Origin: Taxillus chinensis | Lineage: Eukaryota > Streptophyta > Magnoliopsida > Santalales > Loranthaceae | NCBI GenBank assembly: GCA_023512835.1 | Contig: CM042084.1 | Location: 15,138,403 to 15,202,402, forward strand | Direction: 5' to 3' | DNA length: 64,000 nt | In this document: positions 34,310 to 46,212 of the stretch, piece by piece | Position numbering within the stretch: the stretch's first letter is position 1 | How the letters are laid out: the number at the start of each line of letters is the position of its first letter | The notes under the pieces: model-generated | Told to the model about the DNA's origin: nothing | Databases searched by the model: none | What the model saw: only the letters and a program-made list of their open reading frames with translations | Position numbers and translations under genes: made by a program

Positions 34310-34823
34310 AGGAGAGCTCCTGGTTGCTGCCGGGCGTCTTGCGTGGGTGGTCGGTGTCTCGTGGGCGGATGGCGTTCGGCGTGGGAACAAAATATTGCTA
34401 TGTTGCGTTTTACTTGAGGTATGGGTTCTATTCTTGCTAATCCCTCTCTGTCCTAGGGTTCTTAGGTGGAATTTGGTCTATACCTGCTATTATATATATA
34501 TATGTAAATTCATATAGGTGTGACCTCCTATATGAATGTTGGCCTTCAATGGCATTTTGGTGTGATTCTGTTGTTGGGTGGTCAGTGCATGTTACATGTT
34601 CGATGAAATGCCTGTGTGAATATTGCTGTGTGTATATGCCTAGTACATGTTTGATAATATGCCTGTGTGGCTGGACTTGTGATTTGGTGTATGCATGCAT
34701 GCTGGGTGTTTGTTCTATTGCCTGGATGGCTGGGTTTGTGCACTTGTGAACGGGTGCACACCAAATGTTTGGTTTTATGCCTGAGTGACCGTGGTGTATA
34801 TTGTGTGCATGACTGTGGTATCT

Positions 34824-34965
34824 GGCCTGAAGAGGCGGTTAAATTACTTTGCCTGAGAGGCGGTTAAACCAGTGGCCTGAAGAGGCAGTTAAATTACTTT
34901 GCCTGAGAGGCGGTTAAATCAGTGGCCTGAAGAGGCGGTTAAATTACTTGCTTGAGATGTGGTTT
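34824..34965 (+). repeat. 50-bp tandem repeat in the E2 LTR
   Basis: Units starting GGCCTGAAGAGGCGGTTAAA at 34824, 34874 and 34924, each with an inner half-copy GCCTGAGAGGCGGTTAAA. Same in the 3' LTR at about 42042-42180. Confidence 0.9.
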
Positions 34966-35476
34966 GTTAGCCAGTGTGGCTGAGGCTGAGGTTACGCCCG
35001 TTTGTGTGGAATGTTTTATTTTCTTAACACTGCCACGTCACTACACCTGTGCACATGCATGTAGCCGCTAGGAACATGGGAAGGGTTGGGGAGACTTGAT
35101 CCCTACTGAGCTGTGGTTGCTCACCCCTCCTACTGTGTTTGCTTGTTTTCCAGGGACTTATAGGTGTTAGGTGGATACACCAAGGTGCAAGACCTTCTTC
35201 ATTTTACTGTTTACTTCAGTAATGTAATTTTATAATTTATGTAACCCCAAAGGGGGGGGGGGGAATGTAATAAGGGATTGAACTGTAGTATGGAACATGG
35301 TTGGTTTGTGACCCCTTTGATGTTTGAAATTAAATAAAGATGTGGCTTGTTTGTTTATTGTAACTGTTAGTTTTGCTTGTGTGGCATCCAGTAATCCAAC
35401 CCCTTTGCCCTCCGTGTGGGTGAATGGGGAGTCACGTACCGGTTTCCTCGGGTCGGAAATTCGGGGTGTGACAGTA

Positions 35477-35488
35477 TGGTATCAGAGG
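35477..35488 (+). other. E2 primer-binding site (tRNA-Met)
   Basis: TGGTATCAGAGG three bases after the LTR end; fits the plant initiator-tRNA-Met primer site with one mismatch at the last base. Confidence 0.85.
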
Positions 35489-35888
35489 ATGGTCTAGTTG
35501 GCCTAGGGTAGTGGGCGGAGCTGGTTATCCTAAGTCCTTTGGAGGAGCCTGGAGGGACATGCCTGATTAACATGGTCCTCTTTGAGCCTCCAAGGTGTAC
35601 TTAGGGTAGTCCAGTCTTGTGGTAGGATTTACATGCATTGGCATTAGGGCACTAGTTGCATTTGCTGTGAAAGGGGTGCTAAACTGTGGAAATTGTGGAT
35701 AACATGATTAAGTGTGAAATGTGCAACTCTGATTTGTTTGGCAATGCGTACCAAACTGAGAAATGTGATTGATATAATGTATGTGTGTAATGTCATGTGA
35801 TAGAGGAATTGATTAGTGGGGTAGAGGTAGTGATGTGATAGATTATAAATTCATTTTGACGTTTGTGCTTCTTACTTCATGTAGTAAG
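35489..35888 (+). other. E2 untranslated leader
   Basis: About 400 bp between primer site and gag start, no gene. Confidence 0.6.
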
Positions 35889-37250
35889 AATGCCGCCGAG
35901 GAGAGAGACACGTGCGTCCGGGGCAGTGGCTGATGAGTCATCTGCCCATGAGGGTCCGGGTGCGGGACAGTCCGTTGGAGGGCATGCATTGTTGCTGGCA
36001 CAGCTACGAGAAGGCATCTGGCTAGAATTACGAGAGCTACGGGAGGGAATCCGACAGGAGGTTCGGGAGGAGGTGCGCCGTGAGATGGCAGCACAGCAGG
36101 TGGTGCCACCACCACCACCAGTAGGGGAGCTGCCTCATGAGCGTGAGCGTTCGCTGGGTGGTGTACCGATTCGTGTGGAGGATGACATGGTGACACGGTT
36201 CCGAAAGGAACAACCTCCGCGATTCAAGGGGGAAGGTGATCCCGTGGTAGCTGAGCAGTGGTTGAGGCAGATCGAGCATGTGTTCTCCTTTCTCCTGCCC
36301 CGGGAGGAGGATAAGGTGCAACTGGCCATTCGGCAGCTGGAGGGGGATACTTTGGAGTGGTGGACGAGTGTCGCGGGGAGCCGTGCGGTGCAACTCATGC
36401 TTTGGGAGGAGTTCTTGCAATTTTTCCATGATGAGTTCTTCCCGGAATCAGTGAGATGGCAGAAGAGGGAGGAATTCGGCAGCCTGAAGCAGGGATCCAG
36501 GACGGTACCTGAGTATGAGCGGGAGTTCCGGAGCTTGAGTAGGTTTGCTCCCGAGAGCGTGGCAAGGGAGGACCTGAAGGCCCACAAGTTCACTTTGGGC
36601 CTTAGGCCAGCCCTTAGGCAGAGGGTGGCAATTCTACGCTTGAAGACCTATGCTGAGGTTGTGGAGACGGCCCGTATAGCTGAGAGAGAGCTGGATGATG
36701 GGAGGCAGGCCCATCAGGGTCGCCAGTTGTAGAGTGGGCCTGATCGAGATGCAGGGCCCAAGAGGCTCAAGACGGAGGAGAGAGATAGCAGTTCTTTTCG
36801 CAGTCGGGGTCAGACATCTGTGAACCCCGGGAGGTTCACCTTTGGCGGCGGAAGACAGGGTGGTCCATCTGGGGGTCTACCTAGCGGTCGTCACTGCTAT
36901 GGGGAGCAGGGTCACTTTAAGGGGGAGTGCCCCAAGAAGGACTGGCGATGCAACAACTGTGGACGAGAGGGCCATTTGCGTCGGGTTTGCAGGAGTTGCA
37001 ACAGGGGAGCGGGGGGTGTGGCATCCAGCGTGAGGAGTGATGCTAGCTTCCGTGCACCAGCTGAGAGACCAGCTCGTCAGTGGCAGGCCAGCCAGGCAGG
37101 ATCCAGTCAGACCCGACCTCAGGGGAGGCCAGAGCGACAGCAGGCTGATGCCAGAGGCAGTCAGGGCGGGAGTCGCCCAGTGAGTGAGCCGACCAGTGGC
37201 ATGGGCCAAGGGATGGTGTTTGCACTGAATGCGACGCCCCAGGAGGAGGC
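35889..37250 (+). pseudogene. E2 gag (capsid and zinc knuckle), one nonsense codon
   Basis: Start ATG at 35889 (MPPRRETRASGAVADESS); an earlier in-frame ATG at 35863 exists but the PPRR start matches E1. The capsid (Retrotrans_gag) region is clear: PPRFKGEGDPVVAEQWLRQI, LEGDTLEWWTSV, FFPESVRWQKREEF and FTLGLRPALRQRV. An in-frame TAG at 36730-36732 interrupts the frame where a glutamine codon would fit. The nucleocapsid knuckle C.N.CGREGHLRRVC follows at about 36950-36990, preceded by a degenerate first knuckle (HCYGEQGHFKGEC) that lacks its first cysteine pair. Gag and pol are one frame. Confidence 0.9.
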
Positions 37251-37962
37251 TGAGCTACCACTTTCGCTGGCAGAGGAGGGAGTAGGACCATCGGTGGTTA
37301 GAGGTACTCTTTTGATCTCCCGCATGCTTGCTTCTTTTCTTTTCGATACGGGTGCATCGCGTTCTTTTATTGCTGAGCTTATAGTTGAGGGCTTGGGGTT
37401 AACGTGTGTTGAGGCGGAGTGGCCCTTAGTTGTAGAGTCTCCAGTGGGAGGTATGATTGAGGTGCGACATGTTTGCCGCGATTATGTGTTAACCATGGGT
37501 GATGTGGAGCTGAGCTTCGACTTGCATGTGATGCCTTTGCATACTTTTGACCTGATCTTGGGTATGGATTGGCTTATGGCTTTCCAGGCCAAGATAGACT
37601 GTTACCGGCGGTGTGTATCCTTCGTGTCACCTGTAGGAATCTCTTTTACCCTGCAAGGGGAGTGGGATCGTGAGGCGAGTCGAGCCGGGCTAGTGTTGGA
37701 CCAGTGGGGTGCCATTACCCATAGGTTGGCAGCCCCGACCTTTGCTGAGGAAGGGAAGGTGGAAAAGAGGGTGTGGCCCGCTGTTGTAGACCAATTTCAG
37801 GATGTTTTTCCTGAAGAGTTGAGGAGTTTGCCACCTAAGAGGAGTGTGGAGTTCACTATTGAGTTGGTGCCGGGGACGGGTCCGATTTCCCAAGTAGCGT
37901 ATCGTATGGGGCCAGCCGAGTTGAGGGAGCTTCAGAGGCAAATCGAGGAGTTGGTGGGCTAG
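37251..37962 (+). pseudogene. E2 protease and start of RT
   Basis: Same frame as gag. The active-site motif is FLFDTGASRSFIAE near 37345; GMDWLMAFQAKIDCYRR follows near 37565. The RT prelude FQDVFPEEL..PPKRSVEF is at about 37795. The frame ends in TAG at 37960-37962, just before [12 protein letters not shown], again where a glutamine codon would fit. Confidence 0.9.
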
Positions 37963-39012
37963 GGGTATATCAGACCGAGTACCTCACCTTGGGGTGCTCT
38001 GGTGCTCTTTGCTAAGAAGGCAGATGGCATGCTTCATCTCTGCATCGACTACAGGAAGCTGAATGCAGTGACTGTGAAGAATAAGTATCCGTTGCCTCGG
38101 ATAGATGACCTGTTTGACCAATTGAGTGGGGCCCAGTGGTTTTCCAAGATAGATTTACGGTCGGGGTATCACCAGCTCAGGGTTAGGGAGGAGGACGTCC
38201 CTAAGACGGCTTTTCGGTGCAGGTATGGGCATTATGAGTGGGTAGTGATGCCTTTTGGGCTCACTAATGCGCCAGCGGTGTTCATGCATTTGATGAACCA
38301 GGTCTTTGCTCCATACTTGGATTCGTTTGTGGTGGTGTTTATTGATGATATCTTGGTGTATTCCAAGACCGAGAGGGAGCATGTGGAGCATTTGGCAACA
38401 GTGTTGCAAACCTTGAGGGACCAGCAGCTATTTGCTAAGTTTAGCAAGTGTGAGTTTTGGTTGCAGGAGGTTCACTTTCTTGTCCATGTGGTGTCAGCTG
38501 AGGGAGTTAGGGTGGACCCAGCCAAGATTGAGGCTGTGGCATCGTGGGCGAGGCCAACCAACGTTTTTGAGATCCGTAGCTTTCTTGGCTTGGCGGGGTA
38601 CTATCGTCGTTTTGTAGAGGGGTTCTCCCGTTTGGCAGCTCCTATGACGGCGTTGACTCGGAAAGGTGTGAAGTTTGAGTGGACGGACAGGTGCCAGCAG
38701 GCGTTTGAGACTCTCAAAACCCGTTTGACCACTGCACCTGTGTTGAGGTTGCCTAGGGAGGATATTCCGTATGAGGTATTTTGCGATGCGTCCCGGGTTG
38801 GTTTGGGGTGTGTGCTTATGCAGGAGCACAGTGTGGTAGCCTATGGATCGAGGCAGTTGAAGCCTCACAAGCAGAATTATCCTACCCATGACCTTGAGTT
38901 GGCGGCTGTCATCTTTGCCCTGAAGAGTTGGCAGCACTACCTCTTGGGGGAGAAGTTTGTAGTGTTCTCGGATCACAAGAGCCTTCGGGACATCTTTACT
39001 CGAAGGACTTGA
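37963..39012 (+). CDS. E2 reverse transcriptase and RNase H N-terminal part
   Basis: An uninterrupted frame of 350 codons. Motifs: [45 protein letters not shown], and the catalytic FIDDILVYS at about 38338-38364; then [12 protein letters not shown], and RNase H with [16 protein letters not shown] and [16 protein letters not shown]. It ends in TGA at 39010-39012, caused by a frameshift at the LNARQRRW region. As part of a polyprotein it has no start of its own. It converts element RNA into DNA in virus-like particles. Confidence 0.92.
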   Translation, partial: GYIRPSTSPWGALVLFAKKADGMLHLCIDYRKLNAVTVKNKYPLPRIDDLFDQLSGAQWFSKIDLRSGYHQLRVREEDVPKTAFRCRYGHYEWVVMPFGLTNAPAVFMHLMNQVFAPYLDSFVVVFIDDILVYSKTEREHVEHLATVLQTLRDQQLFAKFSKCEFWLQEVHFLVHVVSAEGVRVDPAKIEAVASWARPTNVFEIRSFLGLAGYYRRFVEGFSRLAAPMTALTRKGVKFEWTDRCQQAFETLKTRLTTAPVLRLPREDIPYEVFCDASRVGLGCVLMQEHSVVAYGSRQLKPHKQNYPTHDLELAAVIFALKSWQHYLLGEKFVVFSDHKSLRDIFTRRT

Positions 39013-39265
39013 ATGCGAGACAGAGGAGATGGGTGGAGTATCTGCAAGACCTTTGACTTTACCCTTGCCTATACCCCAGGCAAGGGCAATGTTGTGGCCG
39101 ACGCGTTAAGCAGGAAAGGGAAGGTTGAGGTGGCCGTGAGGGAGTGGAAGGCGATGGAGCGGTTGGCCATGTTACGGTTGCGGCTTGTGGGCGATGATGG
39201 TAGGACGGTCTTTGGGTCCTATGGTGGTTATACCTGAGTTGTATCAGCGAGTCCGGGAGTGACAG
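39013..39265 (+). pseudogene. E2 RNase H end / linker, frameshifted
   Basis: The frame 39013-39237 carries [20 protein letters not shown], the conserved end of RNase H in Ty3/Gypsy elements, then a WKAMERLAMLRLRL linker. Frames shift at about 39010 and 39220. Confidence 0.85.
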
Positions 39266-40162
39266 TTGGGTGATATTGAGTGTGAGGTTCTCCGTGCCCG
39301 TATTGAGGCTGGGGAACTATCGGAGGACTGGGCAGAGGGTCCTGAGCATGAGTTGTCTTTTCAAGGGCGTTTGGTAGTAGCTTCTTCTCTCAGGGATGAG
39401 GTGATAAGGGAGTTTCATCAATCTAGAGTTGCTGTGCATCCAGGGGGCACGAAGATGTACCATGCGCTTCGGGGGCATTTCTGGTGGCCTGGGATGAAAC
39501 GTGACATCGTTGCTTTCGTTTCGAGGTGCCTCACTTGTCAACAAGTAAAAGCTGAGCATCAGCGGCCAGCAAGCATGTTACAGCCGTTGCCAATAGCGGA
39601 GTGGAAGTGGGACCACATCGTGATGGACTTTGTGACTGGTCTTCCGCCCACCACTGGGAGGAAGGATATGATTTGGGTTATTGTGGATCGACTCACCAAG
39701 TCGGCCCATTTTCTAGCTGTCCACGAGCGGGATTCCATCGGGGTTTTGAGTCAGCTGTATGTGAACGAGATTGTGCGACTGCATGGGGTGCCATCGTTGA
39801 TTGTGTCCGACAGAGACTCAAGGTTCACTTCCCGTTTTTGGGAAGGTTTGCAGGAGGCTATGGGAACAAAACTTAACTTGAGTACGGCCTTTCACCCTGA
39901 GACTGATGGCCAGACGGAGAGGACAAATCAGACCTTGGAGGACATGTTGCGGGCCTGTGTGTTAGATTTCGGGGGTTCATGGGCAACTCACCTTCCTTTG
40001 GTGGAGTTTGCCTACAACAACAGTTTTCAGGCGTCCATTGGGATGGCTCCTTTTGAGGCGTTGTATGGCAGACCGTGCCGATCACCGTTGTGTTGGGACC
40101 GAGGTAGGAGAGGCCGCTCTCTTGGGACCACAGATGGTTCAAGAGGCTACCGAGAAGGTTAA
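39266..40162 (+). CDS. E2 integrase zinc finger and catalytic core
   Basis: A 298-codon open frame. Zinc finger: [18 protein letters not shown] with [11 protein letters not shown]. Core with the DDE triad visible: VMDFVTGLP (D), [14 protein letters not shown] (D) and the [20 protein letters not shown] block (E of QTER). The frame turns to nonsense after CRSPLCW near 40095 because of a one-base frameshift, while the next frame continues the protein. It would integrate the element's DNA into the genome. Confidence 0.9.
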   Translation: MGDIECEVLRARIEAGELSEDWAEGPEHELSFQGRLVVASSLRDEVIREFHQSRVAVHPGGTKMYHALRGHFWWPGMKRDIVAFVSRCLTCQQVKAEHQRPASMLQPLPIAEWKWDHIVMDFVTGLPPTTGRKDMIWVIVDRLTKSAHFLAVHERDSIGVLSQLYVNEIVRLHGVPSLIVSDRDSRFTSRFWEGLQEAMGTKLNLSTAFHPETDGQTERTNQTLEDMLRACVLDFGGSWATHLPLVEFAYNNSFQASIGMAPFEALYGRPCRSPLCWDRGRRGRSLGTTDGSRGYREG

Positions 40163-40676
40163 GTTGATTCGTCAGCGTTTGTTATCAGCTCAGAGTCGGC
40201 AGAAATCTTATGCGGATCAGCGGCGGCGACCTTTGGAGTTTTCTATTGGTGATCATGTGTTTCTTCGTGTTTCTCCACATCGTGGACATCGATGGTTTGG
40301 GCGAGGTTCCAAGCTATCTCCGTGGTTTATTGGTCCTTTTGAGATTCTGGCTCGTGTGGGGCCCGTGGCCTACTGGTTAGCGTTACCACCGCAGCTGAGT
40401 CGAGTGCACAACGTGTTTCACGTGTCCCAATTGAGGAAGTATCACCCTAACCCCACCCATGTGATCGATTGGGGGACATTGGATGTTGAGGATGACATGT
40501 CCATTGTTGAGGCCCCTATCCGTATACTCGACCGGCGGGAGAAACTTTTGCGTGGTCGTGCTATTCCTTTGGTTCGCGTGTTGTGGCAGCATCGTGGCAT
40601 TGAGGAGGAGACTTGGGAGCGTGAGTCCTTGATGCGGGAGCAGCATCCAGAGTTGTTCGCGGACGACCAATCTTAA
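40098..40676 (+). CDS. E2 integrase C-terminus and chromodomain-like tail
   Basis: The frame 40008-40676 becomes meaningful at about 40098: [53 protein letters not shown] and [19 protein letters not shown] (GPY/F module), then [20 protein letters not shown] and [14 protein letters not shown]. The last block is the degenerate chromodomain of the Tekay clade, thought to direct integration to heterochromatin. Confidence 0.9.
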   Translation, partial: TEVGEAALLGPQMVQEATEKVKLIRQRLLSAQSRQKSYADQRRRPLEFSIGDHVFLRVSPHRGHRWFGRGSKLSPWFIGPFEILARVGPVAYWLALPPQLSRVHNVFHVSQLRKYHPNPTHVIDWGTLDVEDDMSIVEAPIRILDRREKLLRGRAIPLVRVLWQHRGIEEETWERESLMREQHPELFADDQS

Positions 40677-40968
40677 GGGTGGGAGGTGGCTGTTGGCCAA
40701 TGATAGTAACGTGTTTTCTTGTTTATGATTTGGTGTGTATTGTCCTTGTAGACATGTGTTTATATTTGCAATGAGTTTGAAATTGGTATTTGTGACATGT
40801 GTATGTGGTTATGGTTTGTGATGGCATTGTTATATGCTATTGTGTGCTGTGTGCGGTGTATGACCCATTTGGGTGTTATGGCTTGCCGTGCGGCAAATGG
40901 GTAGCTTGTGTTTGTTTTCCTTGCATTTTGTTTCTTTTCGAGGACGAAAAGTCTTAAGGGAGAGAGGA
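40677..40968 (+). other. E2 3' untranslated region with polypurine tract
   Basis: No gene; the tract AAGGGAGAGAGGA (40956-40968) abuts the 3' LTR and is the expected plus-strand primer. Confidence 0.8.
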
Positions 40969-42690
40969 TGTAATGACCCGTGTTTGCGGGTGGCCTTTTG
41001 AGTGGAAATTGTTGGGTTTTAAGGGGTCTTTCTTTCCACACACTTTGGCTAAATCATCTTGTATGTTGATGAGCAAGCAAGAGGCAAAGTTTGAGCCCAA
41101 TAAGGAGAGCACGTGAGAATGGCTTTTCACGTGCAGTGATATTTTTGCATGGGAGCCTTCCTGATGTTGTTCTAAGGCTTGTGGAAAAATTCTAGGCCAT
41201 TTGGAGCTGCACGCGAGAATGCACGTGAGATGGGCTTTTCGCGTGCAGGCATGTTTTTGCATGGTTGTCTTCCTTTTGTTTTGCTGATGATTTCTTCCTA
41301 AAGGACCAAGTTCAAATAGTGAGTATTTTGGTGTGTATGGATGTGGGAAGGTCATAGCTTGTTTCATCAAAACTACGTCGTTTTGATGCTGGGATTCACT
41401 TAATCAAAACTACGTCATTTTGATGTTGTGTTGCCTATATAAGGAGGAGAAGCCCCTCTGTTTTAGGTTTAGGGGTTTGTTGCTCCACCAGCCATCGCAG
41501 AGAGAGAGAGAGAGAGAGAGGGGGGGAAGGAGAGCTCCTGGTTGCTGCCGGGCGTCTTGCGTGAGTGGTCGGTGTCTCGTGGGCGGACGGCGTTCGGCGT
41601 GGGAACAGAATATTGCTGTGTTGCTTTTTACTTGAGGTAGGGGTTCTATTCTTGCTAATCCCTCTCTGTCCTAGGGTTCTTAGGTGGAATTTGGTCTATA
41701 CCTGCTATTATATATATATATATAAATTCATATGGGTGTGACCTCCTATATGAATGTTGGCCTTCAATGGCATTTTGGTGTGATTCTGTTGTTGGGTGGT
41801 CAGTGCATGTTACATGTTCGATGAAATGCCTGTTTGAATATTGCTGTGTGTATATGCCTAGTACATGTTTGATAATATGCCTGTGTGGCTGGACTTGTGA
41901 TTTGGTGTATGCATGCATGCTGGGTGTTTGTTCTATTGCCTGAATGGCTGGGTTTGTGCACTTGTGAACGGGTGCACACCAAGTGTTTGGTTTTATGCCT
42001 GAGTGACCGTGGTGTATATTGTGTGCATGACTGTGGTATCTGGCCTGAAGAGGCGGTTAAATTACTTTGCCTGAGAGGCGGTTAAACCAGTGGCCTGAAG
42101 AGGCGGTTAAATTACTTTGCCTGAGAGGCGATTAAATCGATGGCCCGAAGAGGCGGTTAAATTACTTGCTTGAGATGTGGTTTGTTAGCCAGTGTGGCTG
42201 GGGCTGAGGTTACGCCCGTTTGTGTGGAATGTTTTATTTTCTTAACACTGCCATGTCACTACACCTGTGCACATGCATGTAGTCGCTAGGAACATGGAAA
42301 GGGTTGGGGAGACTTGATCCCTACTGAGCTGTGGTTGCTCACCCCTCCTACTGTGTTTGCTTGTTTTCCAGGGACTTACAGGCGTTAGGTGGATACACCA
42401 AGGTGGAAGACCTTCTTCATTTTACTGTTTACTTCAGTAATGTAATTTTATAATTTATGTAACCCCAAAGGGGGGGGGGGAATGTAATAAGGGATTGAAC
42501 TGTAGTATGGAACATGGTTGGTTTGTGACCCCTTTGATGTTTGAAATTAAATAAAGATGTGGCTTGTTTGTTTATTGTAACTGTTAGTTTTGCTTGTGTG
42601 GCATCCAGTAATCCAACCCCTTTGCCCTCCGTGTGGGTGAACGGGGAGTCACGTACCGGTTTCCTCGGGTCGGAAATCCGGGGCGTGACA
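40969..42690 (+). repeat. E2 3' LTR
   Basis: 1,722 bp. Closely matches the 5' LTR by eye apart from an extra palindrome copy (about 37 bp near 41388-41424), a shorter (AG)n run and scattered substitutions, mostly transitions. Confidence 0.95.
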
Positions 42691-44016
42691 CATCATACAA
42701 AATGAAAGGTCACAGACGACCTTGTTACATCCAAAAGCAAAAGAGGATAAAAGGAAATTACAAATTGTAAAATTCAAAATAAGCTAATTACTTCCTGCAA
42801 AACAAAACCGTGCCCAAAAATCTAGACGAGATCGTGCTTTGACAACATGAACACGATACAACACTAAATAGTATCGGCCCCAAACCGTAGCAAATGAATA
42901 TGCACGACCTAGGAGCCATAATCCAATTTAAAGAACCATGCCAAATGGATAGTAACTAAAACCAATGAATAAAACCCTTAAACGGAAATCAAAATCGAGG
43001 GAGACCACAACCCCCTAATGCTTATAGCCATTTTGAAGAGAAGATTAAGTGTAGATTGAGGGTGACGAGTGAGCATGGAACCATAAATCAAAGCTTAGGA
43101 TTATGCAAACAGAGACTCAAGGTGAGGGCAGGATCAAAAACTAGACAAGAGGAAGAAAGCTATCATCGGATAGAACAAATTAAAACAGAACAGGCAAAAC
43201 AAAAACCCAGATTAATCAAACAAAAACCCATACCCAACCTCACTTCAGTCGCCCTTTTCTTTAGTTGGGGTCTATGTGTGTCGTGGCTAGAACCGTCGGC
43301 ACCACGAGCTGATGCTTAGGAGGGGGTACTCGGTCAGCAGCGGCGGATTCGTGGAGATAAGAGGCAACGCCGGGTTGTTAAAGCGGCCGTGCAGGATGGA
43401 TGGGAACGTCGTGGGTTGGTCACTGCGGCAGTGTCGAGGCAGTAGCGTGGACACAACGAGAAGCGGAGGCTCTATCACGCCGTCGTTAGGGGTCGGTGTA
43501 GGGTTGAAGGCGAAGGCAGCGGCTGGTTTCGAAGTTAAGTCGTTGTTGCGGCAACGCCGTGGATGTCTCACACTGGGCGTTGTTGGAGCAGTTGGTGCTG
43601 GGTTGACATTGCGTCATTGTTGGAAGAGCCACCGACTAATGGGTATGACCGCAGCGTCGTGGATCGATGCGAAGCCAACCATCGTGGTGGAAGAGTGGAC
43701 CGCAGTTGGTGTGGTCGGCGTCGGCTGGCTGGGGGAAGCAGAGGCGGTGGCCGGTGGCACGATTTCCATCCAGGAGACTCTCTTATGATGAGGGAGATGA
43801 TGAAGATTGAAGAATGAACTTTGATTTTATTTTCGGATCGTGAAGAGAGCCCCCCTTGGTTCTGATGGCTGGATTGGGTTTTATAGAGAAGGAAGGAGGA
43901 TGATTAGGGCTTATGGCGGCTTGGATCGAGCAGGTGAGGTGAGGTGAGGGTGCTAGACCATGGGTTTGAGTGATGGGTGGATGAGCTTGGTTTGGTTTAG
44001 ACTCGGTTTGGTTCGG

Positions 44017-44018
<2 letters not shown>

Positions 44019-44049
<31 letters not shown>
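44019..44049 (+). repeat. (GA)n microsatellite in the Tat/Ogre-type solo LTR
   Basis: About 15 units. Confidence 0.95.
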
Positions 44050-44052
<3 letters not shown>

Positions 44053-44182
44053 AAGGGTGGGTTGCTGTTGCCAATTGGAGGTGGCCGGGCATTGCGGTGG
44101 CCACGGCTCGTCATTGGGGAAGAGGTCGACGAAGAGAGAGAGAGAAAGGGATATGGGACGACGGGTTTGGTGAAGGTGATAA

Positions 44183-45462
44183 TGTTGGATCAAACCGAGA
44201 ATTTGGATAATGCGGAACAAACCCTATGTAATCTGACTCGAGATGTTTCATGTTTACCATTAAGTCTGTGCAGATGAGTTAACTCTAAATCCGGACCTAC
44301 TCGTGTGAGAACAAAGCTAAGGACAGGATACATAATCCTGATCCGGATCATGATGAGTATCGTCGTTCACTTGGTACATAACCGAGTCTTTATCCGGAGT
44401 AAGGACTTTTCGTGCGAACTAAATACTTGACAAAACGACTTAAGGAACCCGTGTCTAATTCTCAATTTGGCTAAGTCAATTGATATGGAATGAGATTCGA
44501 AGTCTACCACTTGCACGGAATAAGAGAGACTTGTTGTGAAGAGAGAATCGAAATTGTCACTCCACTGGACTAAAGAAAAGGAAGACATGGACTGAGAAAT
44601 CCAAGTCTCATTTGAACGGAGCAAGGACAATTGTTGCGAAGTAAGGACATCAAATGCGGAATAAGGAATCCGAACCATTACTCATGCAGAGTAAGGAAGC
44701 GCTGATGCGGAGTAAGCTCTCCGAACCACTACTCATGCGGAGTAAGGAAGCGCTAACACGGAACAAGGATTCCAGGACTTCATTCACACGGAGTAAGCAA
44801 CCACTGACACGGAGTAAGGATCCGAGCTTTGCTGATACGGAGTATGGAACCTTATGACGGACTAAGAAGACGCTGCTTCATCATTTCCGACCCGCATTAA
44901 TTACAATCAGCTCGCTTCGTCCCGATGTAAGACAAACCCGTTGTAGACCTAAATTACCTTACACGTGGATCACGTGGAGATGTGGACGCGGTCTCAAATG
45001 CAAATGGAATCAAGCAAAGATATCATTACAACTTATGCTTCCAATATTTTGAGCTCCACATCCGCAGCAGTTAAAGCTTCAGCATTTTCCGATGAAGAAC
45101 TTCAATGCTTCACACTGCTCGGAAAATGCAGTTCCAAGATAGATTTTTAGGGTGTCTATATATATGCCTGAAGCAATGTAAATTAAAGATGCGCGTGTGC
45201 TTACTTGTACTTATACACTTATAAGCGTATATCTTGTAAAGAGCCAAAACACAGAGACTCACTACCAAGTGTGTGTATCTATAACAGAGTGTTGTGTTGT
45301 AATTATCTTCAGATAATAAAGCAACATACTTCCACTACCTGGTTAATCTTCCGCACTGATTTTATCCGTTTAACCAGAGTGAGTGTCTAACCCATTAAGA
45401 GAGAGAAAGAATTTTAAAGAGCCTATTCACCCCCCCCCCCTTTAGGCTCTTCGGGACCAACA
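44183..45462 (+). mobile_element. Copia-like solo LTR
   Basis: 1,280 bp, from TGTTGGATC to GGGACCAACA, flanked by the perfect 5-bp duplication GATAA (44178-44182 and 45463-45467). The 3' end (ATTCACCC, C run, TTTAGGCTCTTCGGGACC) has the form of many plant Copia LTR ends, which is why I prefer Copia. No internal domain. It splits the Tat/Ogre-type solo LTR. Strand follows the LTR form. Confidence 0.85.
44380..44865 (+). repeat. CGGAGTAAGGA-type degenerate tandem motif inside the Copia-like LTR
   Basis: GCGGAGTAAG / CACGGAGTAAG / CGGAATAAGGA recur at least ten times with irregular 20-50 bp spacing, plus a 54-bp local duplication (ACTCATGCNGAGTAAGGAAG at about 44679 and 44731). Confidence 0.8.
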
Positions 45463-46212
45463 GATAAGGTTAAAGAAAATGAGTGGCTGTGGTTTTTTTG
45501 TTTTTTTATTTTGTTTTTGATTTTATCATTTTTTTTGTTTTCTGTTTTTGTTTTAAAACAATTAGGAAATGACACGCAGACTATAGGAAGACGGAAGAAA
45601 AAAGAGGAAAAGGGAAAAAGACATTTTTATTACTTTAATTTGTAATATTTAACTAATGTTTTGGGTTTTCAGGATCGGCAAGACAACATGGTTTTCAATA
45701 AAATGTGAAACAATTATTTGAAGACTCAGGGCGTTACAACGAGCAACTCCGTGTCATTTTTATTTGAAAATGGGTTTATTTTTGTGTCGAGATGTACTGC
45801 ACGTTCCTAAATCGCTTTATTACTGAAAAAATATTTTTTTTTCCCGAAAATAAGCTCTGTGAGCAAAGATATGCAATATATATGTCAAATTTCTCAGGAT
45901 GATGAAAAGATTAAGAAGACGAGGTTTGTGACCTGATTTGGAGTGTCATTTTGAATATTGGCCGCTAGTTCATCGCTATTAGCGGTCCAAATACGATTTT
46001 GACCATAACTTCTTCGTTTGACCTCGGATTTGAGTGCAATCGAAGGCGTCGATCCTCAAATTTAATTCTTTATCACTTGGGGCTGGATTTTTGGTGTTTG
46101 AAAGCCTTTTTAAAGAAGTCATCGCCATACCCCCTCGAATCGATGGTCACATCTTTTTATTTAATGTTTAAAGCGAAAAATGAATGTTATGTCCAACCAG
46201 ACAAGATGGGGT

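Larger units (their letters stand above)
33766..35473 (+). repeat. E2 5' LTR
   Basis: 1,708 bp, TGTAATGACC...GGTGTGACA. Holds one ACGT-centred palindrome, a TATA box, a (GA)n run of about 49 bp and a 50-bp tandem repeat. Confidence 0.95.
33766..42690 (+). mobile_element. E2: complete Ty3/Gypsy chromovirus (Tekay/Del-like)
   Basis: 8,925 bp with LTRs at 33766-35473 and 40969-42690, flanked by the 5-bp duplication CATCA (33761-33765 and 42691-42695). Primer site, gag, protease, RT, RNase H, integrase, chromodomain-like tail and polypurine tract are all present. It is far better preserved than E1: a few stops and frameshifts only. It lies inside the Tat/Ogre-type solo LTR. Confidence 0.97.

Noticed and set aside
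21425..42690. Integrated pararetrovirus (caulimovirus) instead of retrotransposons
   Set aside because: Both units have LTRs, target duplications and integrase, and lack movement-protein motifs.
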